This document shows, piece by piece, positions 38,601 through 47,466 of a stretch of DNA of 64,000 nucleotides; position 1 is the stretch's first letter; every line of letters begins with the position of its first letter. A program made the position numbers and the translations under genes. The notes beneath the pieces were generated by a model, which worked only from the letters and a program-made list of their open reading frames with translations, did not search any database and was not told the DNA's origin. Source of the DNA: Lytechinus variegatus (Eukaryota; Echinodermata; Echinoidea; Temnopleuroida; Toxopneustidae); NCBI RefSeq assembly GCF_018143015.1, contig NC_054756.1, positions 16,204,402 to 16,268,401 of the forward strand, written 5' to 3'.

Positions 38601-41600
38601 GGACCATCCCTTTAATATACATGTACATCAGTAGCGGACCGTGACCCGGTGGAGACAAAGCATTGGGGGGACACTGCATTGTTGCTGTCCCCCCCCAATG
38701 CTTTGTCTCCTCGGGGTCACGGTCCGCCACTGATGTACATGCTCACTCCATGTGTATCCGGGTGACTGATTCTTAGGGAATCTGATAAAATATTTGTAAT
38801 CATTAATTCATCATACAGCCATTGAGACCAAGTACAATGTCAACCAGGTCAGGTCTATCATCAAAACCCTCATCAAAGCTCTCCAGATCAACACAAAGAG
38901 TTACATCGGCGGCAAGGCTGGTTGGAACTGCCACTACCATATCGCCCATGTCTGGCTGAATCAGCTTAATAATGTCCAGTATGAAGAGGTAAGGAAATGG
39001 TTTTAAGATTAGGGGAGATGGTATAGAAGTAGCGATTGAGTTTGGAATGGGGGAGGGGTCTTGCATCTGGGTTCATCAGAGGCAAAGCTGTTCAGAAACT
39101 GATTACCACATTGGCAATATCTAGTTGAATCAGCTGAACGATATACAGTACACAGTACGAAGAGGTGAGAAAATGTTTCAAGATCAAAGTAAAGGCTGAT
39201 TTAAAGGAGGGGAAGGGCGGGGTGTTACATCTGGGTAACATCGGTGGCAAGGCTGGTTGGAACTGCCACTACCATATCGCCCATGTCTGGCTGAATCAGC
39301 TTAACAATATACAGTTTGAAGAAGTGAGAAAGGGTTTCAAGATCAAAGTAGATTGAGGCTGCTCTTGGATGGGCAATGTCATCATGCAAGGAATAACCTG
39401 GTTGGGAGGGCTTTAACTGGGTTGTATTGGAGGCAAGACAAGTTGGAGCCACCCCTGGTCTCGCTATTGACAATATACAATAGAGCGTTGTGGACCAGTG
39501 GATTAGTCTTCTGACTTTGAAACAGAGGGTCGTGGGTTCGAATCCCAGCCATGGCGTATTTTCCTTCAGCAAGAAATTTATCCACGTTGTGCTGCACTCA
39601 ACCCAGGTGAAGTGAATGGGTACCCAGCAGGATTAATTCCATGAATGCATGAGCGCTGAAAGGCAGCTCGAGCTAAGCCAGGGTAATAATAAAAATAACA
39701 TCGCACCTTGGAATAGAATATTTCTAGATAGATGGCGCTAGACGTGAGAAAGATCTACATGTATGAGGAGGGTGAAAGTATGGGTGAAAGTATGATCATG
39801 TCACTCTTATCTGTGACTGAGCCAACCCTCAATTACAGCAAGCGTGCAAAGGTGAGGAAGGCTTTCATGGACAAAGTAGAATGGTGAAGTCAATGGCTTT
39901 CAATGGCAAGCTGACATCCAACCTTAAAAGAGATTGCATAAACTTGTGAAAAGCAGGGTTGAACAGTGATGCCATCAAGGATGGGAAAACTGAAGAAAAA
40001 AATTTGTATCTCCTTAGAAGGCATGATAGCTCAGTTGGTAAAGCAGGGGTTTTGGGTCCGGTGACCCAGATTTGATTCTCACTTGGTGCGCTAGTGCAGG
40101 TAAGGCATTTATTCTCATTACCTGGTGAGTGGTTCATGACTGTTGAACCTGTCTTATGCACCAAACATTCACCAATGAACATTTAATTGTGAACATCATT
40201 TACCACAAGGAAGGATCAACAGTTGTTCTTAAAGTCACTCTTAACTTTTAGACAAACAGCTTTATGAAACTCCCCCGCCCCCATATCCCTCAGAGAGGAC
40301 CTTGAGCCTTAAGTCCTCTGGTTGCTTGCGAGCATTCAGGTGAAAAATAATTACCACCGTATCCACTTTCCTTCTCTCCTGCAGAGACAAGATGACGGCA
40401 AGCCAGTCCTGACCGATCTCCCCAACGAGTGCTTGAGGCAGATCTTCAGGACGATGCAAGACCATTGTGACATCACACACACAGGGGAAGCCAATAAGCT
40501 CCTGCACGGGTTTTCCAATGAATGGAACCTATGGAGAGACTTCTGCAGATTCCACTTTTCAGAGGCGCATGTGAGTAGAGTTATATTCACTTGGTGGTCT
40601 GTATCTCAGACTGTCTAATCATTACGTCAAACCCCTGTTTGGAGAAAGACCGCAGTTCAGATTGCAAACTGCGGTTCTAGACCCCAATTTTCATTTGAAA
40701 ATCTCAATACCATTTCCAAGCCCCGATAAACCCTTCTTGGCCAGGTAATCCCTATATCAATTTCCCCTCCACAGGCCAGTAAATGAGCGTTGGGCCAAGG
40801 ACAAAATGATAAACAACAGCCCTGCTATTACGTAAGACTTCTCTGCCTGTAGTAGGACCTTCGGAATGAAATTATTGTATTCAATATTTAATCACGTTTT
40901 CAAAGGCATATTGTATTCAGAAATCCAATGTTAGTCCGTTTTCAATTTCGAACGAAGAAAATCGACCTCGAAATAAGGGAAGTTAGTAAATAAAATGACA
41001 GCATGCTTTGCAGGGACCGCGCTCGGGCTGTTGTGTTATCTTCGGACGGAGGTAAAAAAACAGGTGTTTTGATACTTAAATATTATTGCTTGCTTGAGGC
41101 AGTGGGTTTGTTGTACTTGGAGAAGAGAATAGATTGGGGTATAGTGTTCTCAAATGGAGGTTTTCATCATGTACTGCATGGGATAAGCCCAACTAATCTA
41201 TCAATATGTTCCAATTACCATTTGACCCATCTATTACATGTACTTGTTCTGTTACTCACTAGGTCCAACTTTCATTTAGTCTCATGTCAAGGTGGTCTTA
41301 TTCCAACTTTGTTTACTTATTATTTTATAATTCGTGAACTTCTCAAGTGAAAACTTGGTTGATTCACTCATATATGCATATATAGACTACATGTATGTGG
41401 TGTTAAACAGAAAAAATGAGTAGAGCCTAACTGGAAACTAAGGTCACACAATTTCTTTGCAAGATTTTGTTCATCGCCTCTACCAGGAACATGTACCTAC
41501 TTCAAATGTGAATCACATCACACGAACATGGTAGGATCAAATCAGATAGGCTAATCATGTAATCAGTTGCCACTGAGTTTATCGAGGACATTGAGAAAAC

Positions 41601-43123
41601 TTGATTAGCATTTTGAAACACTAATCACAACACCGAAATGCCAAATGCACCCTCAGACAGTCAAGTCCAAGAACATTTTTCTACTTTAACAACATCTTTT
41701 CAATATTCTGCTTCTCAATTGTTGTGTCTTCAGTTGGCAGCAGCCGTCCCGAAGAACAAACCGGACTACGAGATCGACTGGAAGAAGATTTACAAGAAAC
41801 TGAGGACGAGGCATGGCTTGAACGAAGTGTTCGCCGATCAGCTTCAGCTCTGCTGCCACTGCTATTGCCTATTTTGGGGGGTAAGATACAGAATTTATGA
41901 TAAGTGATCATAATGATGAATTACTGGATACATTCTACCCGTTCAGCTCTGCTACCACTGCTGTTGACTCTTCTGGAGGACGAGACAACTTCTATAGCTG
42001 ACCTTTGTAGGTTCGCATGGTGGATTTTATAACGTGGAGAAGGTTTACGGTTCACCATGTGTAATATGAAGAAAGGAAAGTAAATACAGGCAGAAAAATT
42101 GAAATGGAAAGACGAGAAAGGATGAAAAATGAAGTATTCTTTTTTGAAAGTGAGTGAAGTCCAGAAAAGGACTGTAAACCAGATGAGATGAGCTGAATAT
42201 GCGGATTGTGTAGCGATGGTTTCTATGCATTGTAGTGAGTCTCTTCTCTATTCAGGACTTCACTCACTTTCAAGAAAAGAATACTTCTACATGTCATTTC
42301 CTCTTTTCATCCTATCTCGTCTTTCCATTTCAATTTTTCTGCCTGTATTTCCTTTCCCTTCTTCATATTACACATGGTGAACCGTAAGCCTTCTCCACGT
42401 TATAACTTCTATAGCATTCACCATAAAAACAGCGATACCGATGCAGCGTATGAAATACATGAGGGCGATGGGCAATTCGGCCCTCATGATGGCCCAAATC
42501 GCCCCTATAATTCCCCCAAAAGGCATACTCTAGAGTGACCATTCTTTCTAGAGTCGCCCCAAGATCTGTTCCAAACAATATTCAACCTTATTTAGAAAAT
42601 CAATATTCTAACTGTGGCAGAAGAAGAATTTGCATTTACAGCACAACCACTTTTTAACCCCTAAAAAGTAGCCCTTCAAATTAAAGAAATAGCCTCCGAA
42701 ATTCTGCAATTGCCCCTAAACAACAAATTCTTTCCTTCTCTGTACTGATGAACTACCGGGTACCAAACCACAAATCCACACTATAATAGTCAATAAAGAA
42801 CTACCACTGGTGAGGGTGATGGGAGGGGGGGTGACATGGTGACCTCGGGGTGTTTCATAAAAAGTTAAAATGAACATATGCAACTTTCTAGACTTGACTC
42901 TGAATTCAGACTTAACATATTTTAGGCCATAGAATACACATTTGTGTGTACACAGCTAATACCGCATTTTAAAAATATTGTGATTTATTTTCAGGGCGGG
43001 TCTCATCCCTGCTCTATCGACATTCCCCTGGAGAGGGGGGAGAGGGCGCCAGAGCATCGGATGGCACGCAGCCGAGGGATCTCCCCCAGACAGCTCTCGG
43101 ATATGTTTCCCCTGCCGAGGTAG
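23545..43123 (+). CDS. FBXO25/32: FBXO25/FBXO32 (atrogin-1/MAFbx-type) F-box protein, nine coding exons, 372 aa
   Basis: Exons: 23545-23672, 33577-33698, 35282-35331, 35952-36044, 37512-37605, 38819-38988, 40385-40570, 41734-41880, 42995-43123. All introns are GT-AG and all phases agree, giving 1119 bases including TAG. The start [12 protein letters not shown] is the family signature (MPFLGQDWRSPG in vertebrates). Further family landmarks are [25 protein letters not shown], an F-box beginning [18 protein letters not shown] and the [11 protein letters not shown] Cys/His motif. Vertebrate relatives are substrate receptors of SCF (SKP1-CUL1-F-box) ubiquitin ligases acting in muscle atrophy; SKP1 binding through the F-box is inferred. 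Length (372) fits 355-367 in human. The KKRKK nuclear-localisation stretch of vertebrate proteins is not obvious. The C-terminus DMFPLPR differs from vertebrate LFKF. It probably represents the single ancestral gene of the pair. Confidence 0.95.
24013..24054 (+). repeat. GAT trinucleotide microsatellite
   Basis: GATGATGGTGATGATGATG-type run in FBXO25/32 intron 1. Confidence 0.85.
25975..26495 (+). repeat. Interspersed repeat I, copy 1
   Basis: About 520 bp with TACGTGTTTAGGGTCAAATT, CCAATACTTGTTAAGGG and a terminal TCGAGACCCCATGGTCGC. It contains the perfect palindrome ACGTTACGTACGTAACGT near 26050. An inverted copy lies at 62405-62960. It lies in FBXO25/32 intron 1. Confidence 0.7.
28355..28602. 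mobile_element. MITE family A, copy 1
   Basis: CATCTTACAAAGAGTTACC at the left and CTCTTTGTAAGATGGGGCCC at the right are inverted, each next to a (T)GATCNGATCAATC palindrome. Adjoins copy 2. In FBXO25/32 intron 1. Confidence 0.75.
28603..28876. mobile_element. MITE family A, copy 2
   Basis: GGGCCCGTTTTACAAAGAG at the left, CTCTTTGTAAGATGGGGCCC at the right. The interior includes GTTCTCCTTTGTTTACAAAG and TTATGGATTTCCATAGAG, shared by all copies. Directly abuts copy 1. Confidence 0.8.
31250..31416 (+). mobile_element. Short MITE-like repeat G, copy 2
   Basis: AGGGGTGCATGTGAGTGGTC at the left and CTCTCTCACCCCTGAT at the right, with the same AAGATCTGAAAAAAGCTGAA interior as the copy near 7.6 kb. 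Lies in FBXO25/32 intron 1. Confidence 0.65.
31670..32570. mobile_element. CpG-rich 0.9-kb TIR element K
   Basis: GTCTGCACCATCCCGAGTTT at the left and AAACTCGGGATGGTGCAGC at the right are inverted ends. Inside each end region lie two copies of the perfect palindrome AATCTCGAGATT (31744, 31798, 32491, 32530), and near the left also AATAGCGCGCTATT. AAGGTTTCT occurs just outside both ends. The centre is CpG-rich and, on the minus strand, has a TATAATTATAAG word followed by ATGATGGCGGACTCC. No transposase recognised. Confidence 0.65.
33185..33345 (+). repeat. GAT/ATG trinucleotide microsatellite
   Basis: About 160 bases of imperfect GATGATGATG repeats, followed by TTGTTGTTGTT. The His/Ile-rich open frame on the other strand is a by-product. 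Confidence 0.9.
33577..33698 (+). CDS. FBXO25/32: FBXO25/32 coding exon 2
   Basis: Acceptor TTGTTCTACAG, donor T|GTGAGT. It encodes Arg43 to Thr83 plus one base. This is the least conserved part of the family. The ending FWKSTKRPT sits where vertebrates have the KKRKKD basic segment. Confidence 0.85.
34315..34480 (+). repeat. CAT/ATC trinucleotide microsatellite
   Basis: Imperfect CATCATCTTCATCACC-type repeats in FBXO25/32 intron 2, the inverse of the block at 33.2 kb. The Asp-rich minus frame is a by-product. Confidence 0.9.
35282..35331 (+). CDS. FBXO25/32: FBXO25/32 coding exon 3
   Basis: A 50-base micro-exon between TTTTTCCACAG and GTAAAT. It encodes [17 protein letters not shown], aligned to the vertebrate segment ending WIYVHKGSTKER. 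Confidence 0.88.
35952..36044 (+). CDS. FBXO25/32: FBXO25/32 coding exon 4
   Basis: It encodes 31 residues including [17 protein letters not shown] and RFQYVCR, matching vertebrate YCTLGEAFNRLDFSTAI and RRFNYVVR. Acceptor CTTATTCAG, donor GTGAGT, phase 0 at both ends. Confidence 0.94.
36055..36175 (+). mobile_element. Truncated SINE tail in FBXO25/32 intron 4
   Basis: CCACCCAGGTGTAGCAAATG to GGGTAATAAG parallels the body of the SINE at 39481. The tRNA-like head is missing. It starts almost directly after the exon 4 donor. Confidence 0.5.
37512..37605 (+). CDS. FBXO25/32: FBXO25/32 coding exon 5
   Basis: It encodes [20 protein letters not shown] and onward, matching [20 protein letters not shown] of the family. 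Acceptor TTCCTTCAG, donor G|GTGAGT. A MITE begins almost directly after the donor. Confidence 0.93.
37613..37866. mobile_element. MITE family A, copy 3 (inverse)
   Basis: Reverse orientation: AATCAATTGTAACTCTATAG at the left to TGCAACTCTTTGTAAGATAG at the right. It begins within ten bases of the FBXO25/32 exon 5 donor. Confidence 0.75.
38010..38615. mobile_element. Foldback MITE C (TTAAAGGGATGGTC ends), copy 1
   Basis: TTTAAAGGGATGGTCAAG at the left is inverted as CCGGACCATCCCTTTAA at the right. Inside, GAAAATTTGATCAAAATTGG is matched inversely by CGATTTTAATGAAATTTTC. TTAA at both edges may be the target duplication. In FBXO25/32 intron 5. Confidence 0.8.
38620..38741. repeat. Near-perfect 122-bp hairpin
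   Basis: Two arms of about 52 bases (ATGTACATCAGTAGCGGACC at the left, GGTCCGCCACTGATGTACAT at the right) enclose a loop of about 14 bases. It lies four bases beyond MITE C and 77 bases before FBXO25/32 exon 6. Confidence 0.85.
38819..38988 (+). CDS. FBXO25/32: FBXO25/32 coding exon 6
   Basis: It encodes residues 163-219: a helical segment, then [18 protein letters not shown], then [11 protein letters not shown], matching vertebrate SVLVGNINMWVYRMETIL and QQLNNIQ. Acceptor TCATACAG, donor GAG|GTAAGG, phase 0 out. Its 3' half is repeated downstream in the following intron (separate entries). Confidence 0.94.
39070..39175 (+). pseudogene. Degenerate partial copy of FBXO25/32 exon 6
   Basis: After the functional exon, AGAGGCAAAGCTGTTCAGAAA, TTACCACATTGGCAATATCT and GTTGAATCAGCTGAACGATA track the exon 6 sequence with many substitutions and end CAGTACGAAGAG|GTGAGA, so the donor-like end survives. 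No acceptor precedes it. Confidence 0.65.
39238..39334 (+). pseudogene. Well-preserved partial copy of FBXO25/32 exon 6
   Basis: This copy reads [20 protein letters not shown] then LNNIQFEE, differing from exon 6 by two conservative changes (Val to Ile, Tyr to Phe), and ends GAAGAA|GTGAGA. The DNA is almost identical to exon 6, so the duplication is recent or has been converted. The first half of the exon and a usable acceptor are absent, so it is unlikely to be spliced in as it stands. Confidence 0.8.
39400..39478 (+). pseudogene. Possible third, highly decayed copy of exon 6
   Basis: TTGTATTGGAGGCAAGACAA, GTTGGAGCCACCC and GACAATATACAAT follow the spacing of GGCGGCAAGGCTGGTTGGAA and AACAATATACAG. 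It runs directly into the SINE at 39481. Weak but in series with the better copies. Confidence 0.4.
39481..39700 (+). mobile_element. tRNA-derived SINE J, copy 1
   Basis: Head GAGCGTTGTGGACCAGTGGA with box B GTGGGTTCGAATCCC, followed by the body CTTCAGCAAGAAATTTATCC, CAACCCAGGTGAAGTGAATG and tail GCTAAGCCAGGGTAATAATA. Inverse and partial copies are at 50130 and 50680. In FBXO25/32 intron 6. Confidence 0.8.
40017..40180 (+). mobile_element. tRNA-derived SINE of another type
   Basis: GGCATGATAGCTCAGTTGGT (box A) and CAGATTTGATTCTCAC (worn box B) resemble a tRNA, followed by a non-tRNA body with GGTGAGTGGTTCATGACTG. Cloverleaf is poor. Confidence 0.5.
40385..40570 (+). CDS. FBXO25/32: FBXO25/32 coding exon 7 (F-box)
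   Basis: Sixty-two codons in phase 0, with acceptor TCTCTCCTGCAG and donor [19 protein letters not shown] starts the F-box, which continues through [20 protein letters not shown] to [13 protein letters not shown]. This aligns with LTFTDLPLCLQLNI and LWKKLCQYHFSER of human FBXO32. The F-box is the expected SKP1-binding surface. Confidence 0.95.
41734..41880 (+). CDS. FBXO25/32: FBXO25/32 coding exon 8
   Basis: It encodes [12 protein letters not shown] and then [15 protein letters not shown]. The family equivalents are QLDWKKMYFKL and DTLQLCKHCHILSW, with the Cys/His residues kept. Acceptor GTGTCTTCAG, donor GGG|GTAAGA. A degenerate copy of its 3' end follows about 60 bases downstream. Confidence 0.94.
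41940..41992 (+). pseudogene. Degenerate copy of the end of FBXO25/32 exon 8
   Basis: GTTCAGCTCTGCTACCACTG and GTTGACTCTTCTGGAGGAC run parallel to CTTCAGCTCTGCTGCCACTG and ATTGCCTATTTTGGGGGGTA of exon 8, about 80 bases downstream in the same strand. The second Cys codons are changed, so it is not a usable exon. Confidence 0.6.
42027..42405. mobile_element. Foldback element with roughly 145-bp arms in FBXO25/32 intron 8
   Basis: TTATAACGTGGAGAAGGTTT at the left is inverted as TTCTCCACGTTATAA at the right; the complementarity continues through AAAATTGAAATGGAAAGACG to GTGAGTGAAGTCC. The spacer is about 80 bp. Transcribed as part of the intron it would form a long hairpin. Confidence 0.85.
42995..43123 (+). 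CDS. FBXO25/32: FBXO25/32 coding exon 9 (terminal)
   Basis: It encodes [11 protein letters not shown], an Arg/Glu-rich stretch, then [15 protein letters not shown]-stop. SHPC and SPRQLSDMF match DHPC and SPQDFINLF of vertebrate FBXO32. Acceptor TTTATTTTCAG. The final four residues and the Arg-rich insert differ from vertebrates. Confidence 0.93.
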   Translation, partial: GGSHPCSIDIPLERGERAPEHRMARSRGISPRQLSDMFPLPR

Positions 43124-43322
43124 AGCATAGGCGGTGGCTCGTCAACATGCACCTTGTCCATCATGCTTTAACCTGTTGGAGACTTAATGGTTTTGCTATA
43201 ACTCGTCATTTCCATAGACTCCAACCCCGAAATATACAGGCTCATTCTCCTATGGGGTAATACAAGAAGAGAGAGATGCAACCATTTTAATCTTGCCAGT
43301 CCCTTGGATAGGATGTTAAATC

Positions 43323-43328
43323 AATAAA
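43323..43328 (+). terminator. Candidate FBXO25/32 polyadenylation signal
   Basis: AATAAA 200 bases after the TAG. Other AATAAA hexamers follow (for example in 43630-43640 and 43880-43890), so the true cleavage site is uncertain. Confidence 0.35.
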
Positions 43329-45185
43329 ACTGAGAAGAGACTCACTACAACGCATGTTTCCATGCTAAGAACCAGCTGCAATTTTTGTGCTAGAGGAGGA
43401 AACTCTGCTGAAATGTTTTACCTGCACCTTCATAACCGGGAGGGGGTTGCACGAAGCAGGAAATGATTTTCACTGACAAAAATTATTCTCACTCAATCAC
43501 AGACTATTTGTTTTATGAAATGGTCCCCAGGAGAGAACTGAGGGCTTTCATGAAAGTTGTCAGCAACAACAAGTTGTCATTTTCCGATGGCGCTGGCTAC
43601 CACAGAAATGGTCAATTACACCAGTTTCTCTGGCAATAAAATATACAAAGAATATAAAATTAGATATGAAAACTTGTCAACAAATGTTTATGAAACACCA
43701 CTGGAGTTTTCATGGGGTCAGACTTTGTACAAATGCACTGTAACTTTTGCAGCTAAACTTATTGGTAACGTGTTTCACAATTTGCTCATTACTAGAATAG
43801 ATATCACATTTGACACTCGAAGAGCAGTAGCATTGAAAAACGAGACAAATTGAGGAATAATACATTCAAAGTTCACAAACAAAATAAAATGACCTTCAAA
43901 TTCTTGAACACACCCTTTATTAGCAGTAGCAGGATTTATCCTTTTTACTATCCCTTAGCCACAAATAATGCTGATATACTTTAAATAATGAAGCAATAAC
44001 TTAAAAAGGGACTTAAAAAAAGGGAAGATGAACTTGGCGCAAGCCTTGAACAAATGGAATACAATACTTATTGTTTTGTTGCTTTGATATAAGTAAGTCT
44101 TTACCAAGAAACAAAAAGGGGAAAAAAACTTAAGGTGACAGGTGGGTCTGTCAAGGTGGTTGTCCATAAAAATAACTTTTCAAACAGCTATTGCAAAATT
44201 GCATGGATTTGCTGAATCTGATAAATACAGGGCATGTACATGTATGCATGCCCCTTTGTTCTTCACAATCTCTTGCTGCATTTTTTTTTTCTTATTTAGA
44301 GCTTTTGTCTTGTAACATTTTACTTTGTCATAATACATTTGACCCTGTAAAACAAACATAATTATCTAGTGTAACATTTGTAAATAAGAGTTTTGTATAT
44401 CTGCACATATTTAATACAAGAGATGTATATAGGTATCCATTTTAATGCTGAAAGGTGTGTGACACTGCATGTTATTATCGTTGTGGGTTTAGCAATAGGC
44501 AGTAGAATTTCATACAACTTTGTGAAAGAATGTTACATGTACATATCAGATGTATATCCATGAAAATGTGATGTTTGTTACAACTGAGAAAATGGATTGT
44601 TGAAATGATTTATCAATCATAATTCAAATTCATACTGATAAGCTTTGAAAATGTACATTTATCAACTATAAAAAGTTTAAATATCAATTTCATATCAAAA
44701 TCATATTAAGTACTTATTTCTTCAGTGCGAAATTTCCAGCTTGGACAATCATTCATATAAGCTGAACAGTAGAGTAAATAGCAAAGCAAACATGACAGGA
44801 AGTCTCATGTGCCTATTTTTGTGTATAATAATATTTTACTTGTTATAACTAGGAAGTATCTGATCACTTCAATAATAGTTTCTTTCACTCTGCGACGAGT
44901 TGGGTCTCAGAAGTCATGTCTGAATGTCTGTGTATGTATACATAATACAGAGTCCAGTACACGATCTACTGTATAACTCTAAGAGGACAGGGCTACTCTG
45001 GAGGTATTGGGTAATGAGTGCCAAAATGCCCCCCCCCCAAGCTTCCTACGAATCTTGTTTAAATTATTTCCGAGAATAACAATCTTTCATGTAATATGAA
45101 TTAATTTTGTAACTTTCACATGGAACAATACTGACCATCCAATTTCACTTTTTTCAGTTTTTAATCATTTGGATCATAAAGCTCA

Positions 45186-45495
45186 GGGGCCGATTGCACG
45201 AAAGGGTCTTTCCAAGGACCATCTTTCGTGTCGCCCATCTTTTATGATACGCTATAGGCGGGGCGTTTCTGAAATTTATGATAAAGAATAATATTCATTA
45301 GTTTGCTTTTAAATCAAAATTTATACAATTTCATGATATATCACATCATTTTATAAAAATGTTTGTTTAATTTAAAGGATGAATGAAATATGTTTGCAGA
45401 TGATTTATTTAAAAATGCGTTTCACATGGCGCATCATAAAAGATGGGCGACACGAAAGACGGTCCTAGCAAAGACCCTTTTGTGCAATCGGCCCC
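45186..45495. mobile_element. MITE D with long near-perfect inverted ends
   Basis: GGGGCCGATTGCACGAAAGG at the left is inverted as CCTTTTGTGCAATCGGCCCC at the right, and pairing runs about 65 bases (GTGTCGCCCATCTTTTATGA). About 310 bp in total. Confidence 0.85.
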
Positions 45496-45830
45496 AGTTT
45501 CTTTTCTTTTTTCTCTATCTCTCTCTTGATTTATTAAGTCTTTCTCACTGTTATCAGTTAAGAAATATTTATAAATGCATGTCATTTCTGTTGATAAGAA
45601 AAAAATATATTTGTTTCATTATCTTTTAGTGCATAATTTAGTCGAGTAATTATCAGTTTTGTATGGCTAGATATAGAGGTGTGCTACAGATAGATAATGA
45701 CCGAGTCCGACAAAAAGTTTTAGAATCAGTGGTTATGAAACCATCTTTTATGTAGATTTCATCCATCAATTAGTATTAATTGATGTGAAATACAAACTGA
45801 CAAAGCATCCGATAATGAAAGAATACTATT

Positions 45831-46396
45831 AATACCTCGGTCACATTTGCTCTACGGCAACCATACGGCGAGTTGAAACAACCGCTTTAACATTTTTTGT
45901 ACCAGTTAAAGAGAAATTCCAGTAGTTGCAGTTAACACTGATTTCATGAGAAAGTCTGTAAAACAAGGCTTAATTGCCAGTATATCATCGAGGATCTAGA
46001 TCTGGTACAGTTACATTCACTGGACTTTGTGAAATCTTGCAATCTACGCTGAAAAATGTTCACACCGAAAATCCCCAACACAGATAAGCGCATGTGGGAC
46101 AATATATAATTATTGCTTAGGGCGTCGGGCCCGACGCCCTACTTGAATCCCGTGCTTATTTGCTGATTTCTCAGCAATTACACAATTTCTTCCAGAATCC
46201 TTTGGCACATGCGTTTTATTTATACAAACAGACACTTTAGTGGTCATTTCATTGGATTCTGTACGAACTCATTTTGATATCGTTACCAAAACTAGCATTT
46301 ACCTTTAGATATTGGTGACTTGATAAAAAAAATGAATAAAATGGCAGTTTTCAACTCGTCGTACAGCCACCATACAGCAAGTGTGACCGAGGTATT
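45831..46396. mobile_element. TIR element E, copy 2, carrying nested repeat F
   Basis: AATACCTCGGTCACATTTGC and GCAAGTGTGACCGAGGTATT are inverted ends. The interior from about 45920 to 46310 is an inverted copy of the repeat at 11237-11610, flanked by remnants shared with the short copy (AACATTTTTTGT, AAAATGGC). Confidence 0.75.
45920..46310. repeat. Interspersed repeat F, copy 2
   Basis: Shares ATTTCATTGGATTCTGTACG, AACTCATTTTGATATCGTTA and AGTGTGAAC-related words in inverse orientation with 11237-11610. GGGCGTCGGGCCCGACGCCC, a perfect 20-bp palindrome, lies near 46119. Confidence 0.65.
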
Positions 46397-47217
46397 ACAT
46401 TTGTACCCACAAGGCTCTGGATACGTGCTTGGTGCTAAGTTAAAATGAGTCAATTAATTTACTGCTACAACCAGTAATAATATGAATTTAGCATCATGTG
46501 GTGAAAGCATGCATTGGAAGCTCTGATTATCATTATGCACAGGAAGTGTATTTGATGCATCAAAACTGCTTAAAATATAGGACATGGATTCAAGACCACC
46601 TTAGAAGGCCAATAGGTTTTTCTGACAAGTCGTCTTTAATGGAAACCAAAACACAAGAGAAGCAATCTTCATGGAAAAGGGAAAATGAGAAGAACAACTT
46701 TCAACATGTTTCATCAAAATCGGTTATGAAATACATGTAAGCAAGTCAAAGATGTTTAAAAGTCTTGTTGTACTTTCTATAGGGATCCTCAAATGCTTCA
46801 TAATCACAGATTTGTGGACAAGTCTCCATTTGCTTTGTACCCAAATTTTGATATTTTCTCATTATCTTTGCACCTTGCCTACTTCTGAGCATGCCATATG
46901 TCATGTGAAAATTTAATCCAAACCATATACATGTATGTCAAGGTCAGGAGGAGACAATGTGAAATAAGTAAAATAAAGGGGATAATCTGAAAATTTGTGC
47001 AAAAAACAAATGGAAAGTTGTCCACAAATTCAGCCATTTGAAGCATGTTTGCCAATTTGAGGATCCCAATAGACAATACAACAAGACTTTTCAAACTTCC
47101 ATAACTTGCGCATTCTATAACCGATGTTGATGAAACAAGTTTTAGATTGCCCCTCTTATTTTATTCTTCCTGATAAGGTGGATTCTCTCCTTGTACTTTT
47201 GTTTCCTTTAGTAGAAC

Positions 47218-47466
47218 AGGGGCCCATTTTACAAAGAGTTGCAATTGATCTGATCAATCGCAACTATGGAAAGTCAGCAGAGTCAACATATGAAATGCAT
47301 GTTTGTTCAAAAAAATTCTAGATATGAATTTATGTCCATGAAGTCATTTACTTCTTGACAATTTGGTGTGTTCTCCTTTGTTTACAAAGGATATTTCACA
47401 AATTTCCTGTAGAAAAAATTATAACACTGATGGATTTCCATAGAGTTACGATTTATTGGGGCCCAG
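47218..47466. mobile_element. MITE family A, copy 4
   Basis: GGGGCCCATTTTACAAAGAG at the left and TAGAGTTACGATTTATTGGG at the right. Lies in the FBXO25/32-TRIT1 intergenic DNA. Confidence 0.75.

Noticed and set aside
39165-39356. An alternative, mutually exclusive exon 6
   Set aside because: The sequence is well preserved and ends in a donor, but there is no pyrimidine tract with AG upstream and the first half of the exon is absent. Kept as a partial duplication.
43557-43853. A 98-codon plus-strand frame after FBXO25/32
   Set aside because: No homology recognised, lies in the FBXO25/32 3' region next to a GGGTTGCACGAAGCA-type MITE end, and codon use looks random.
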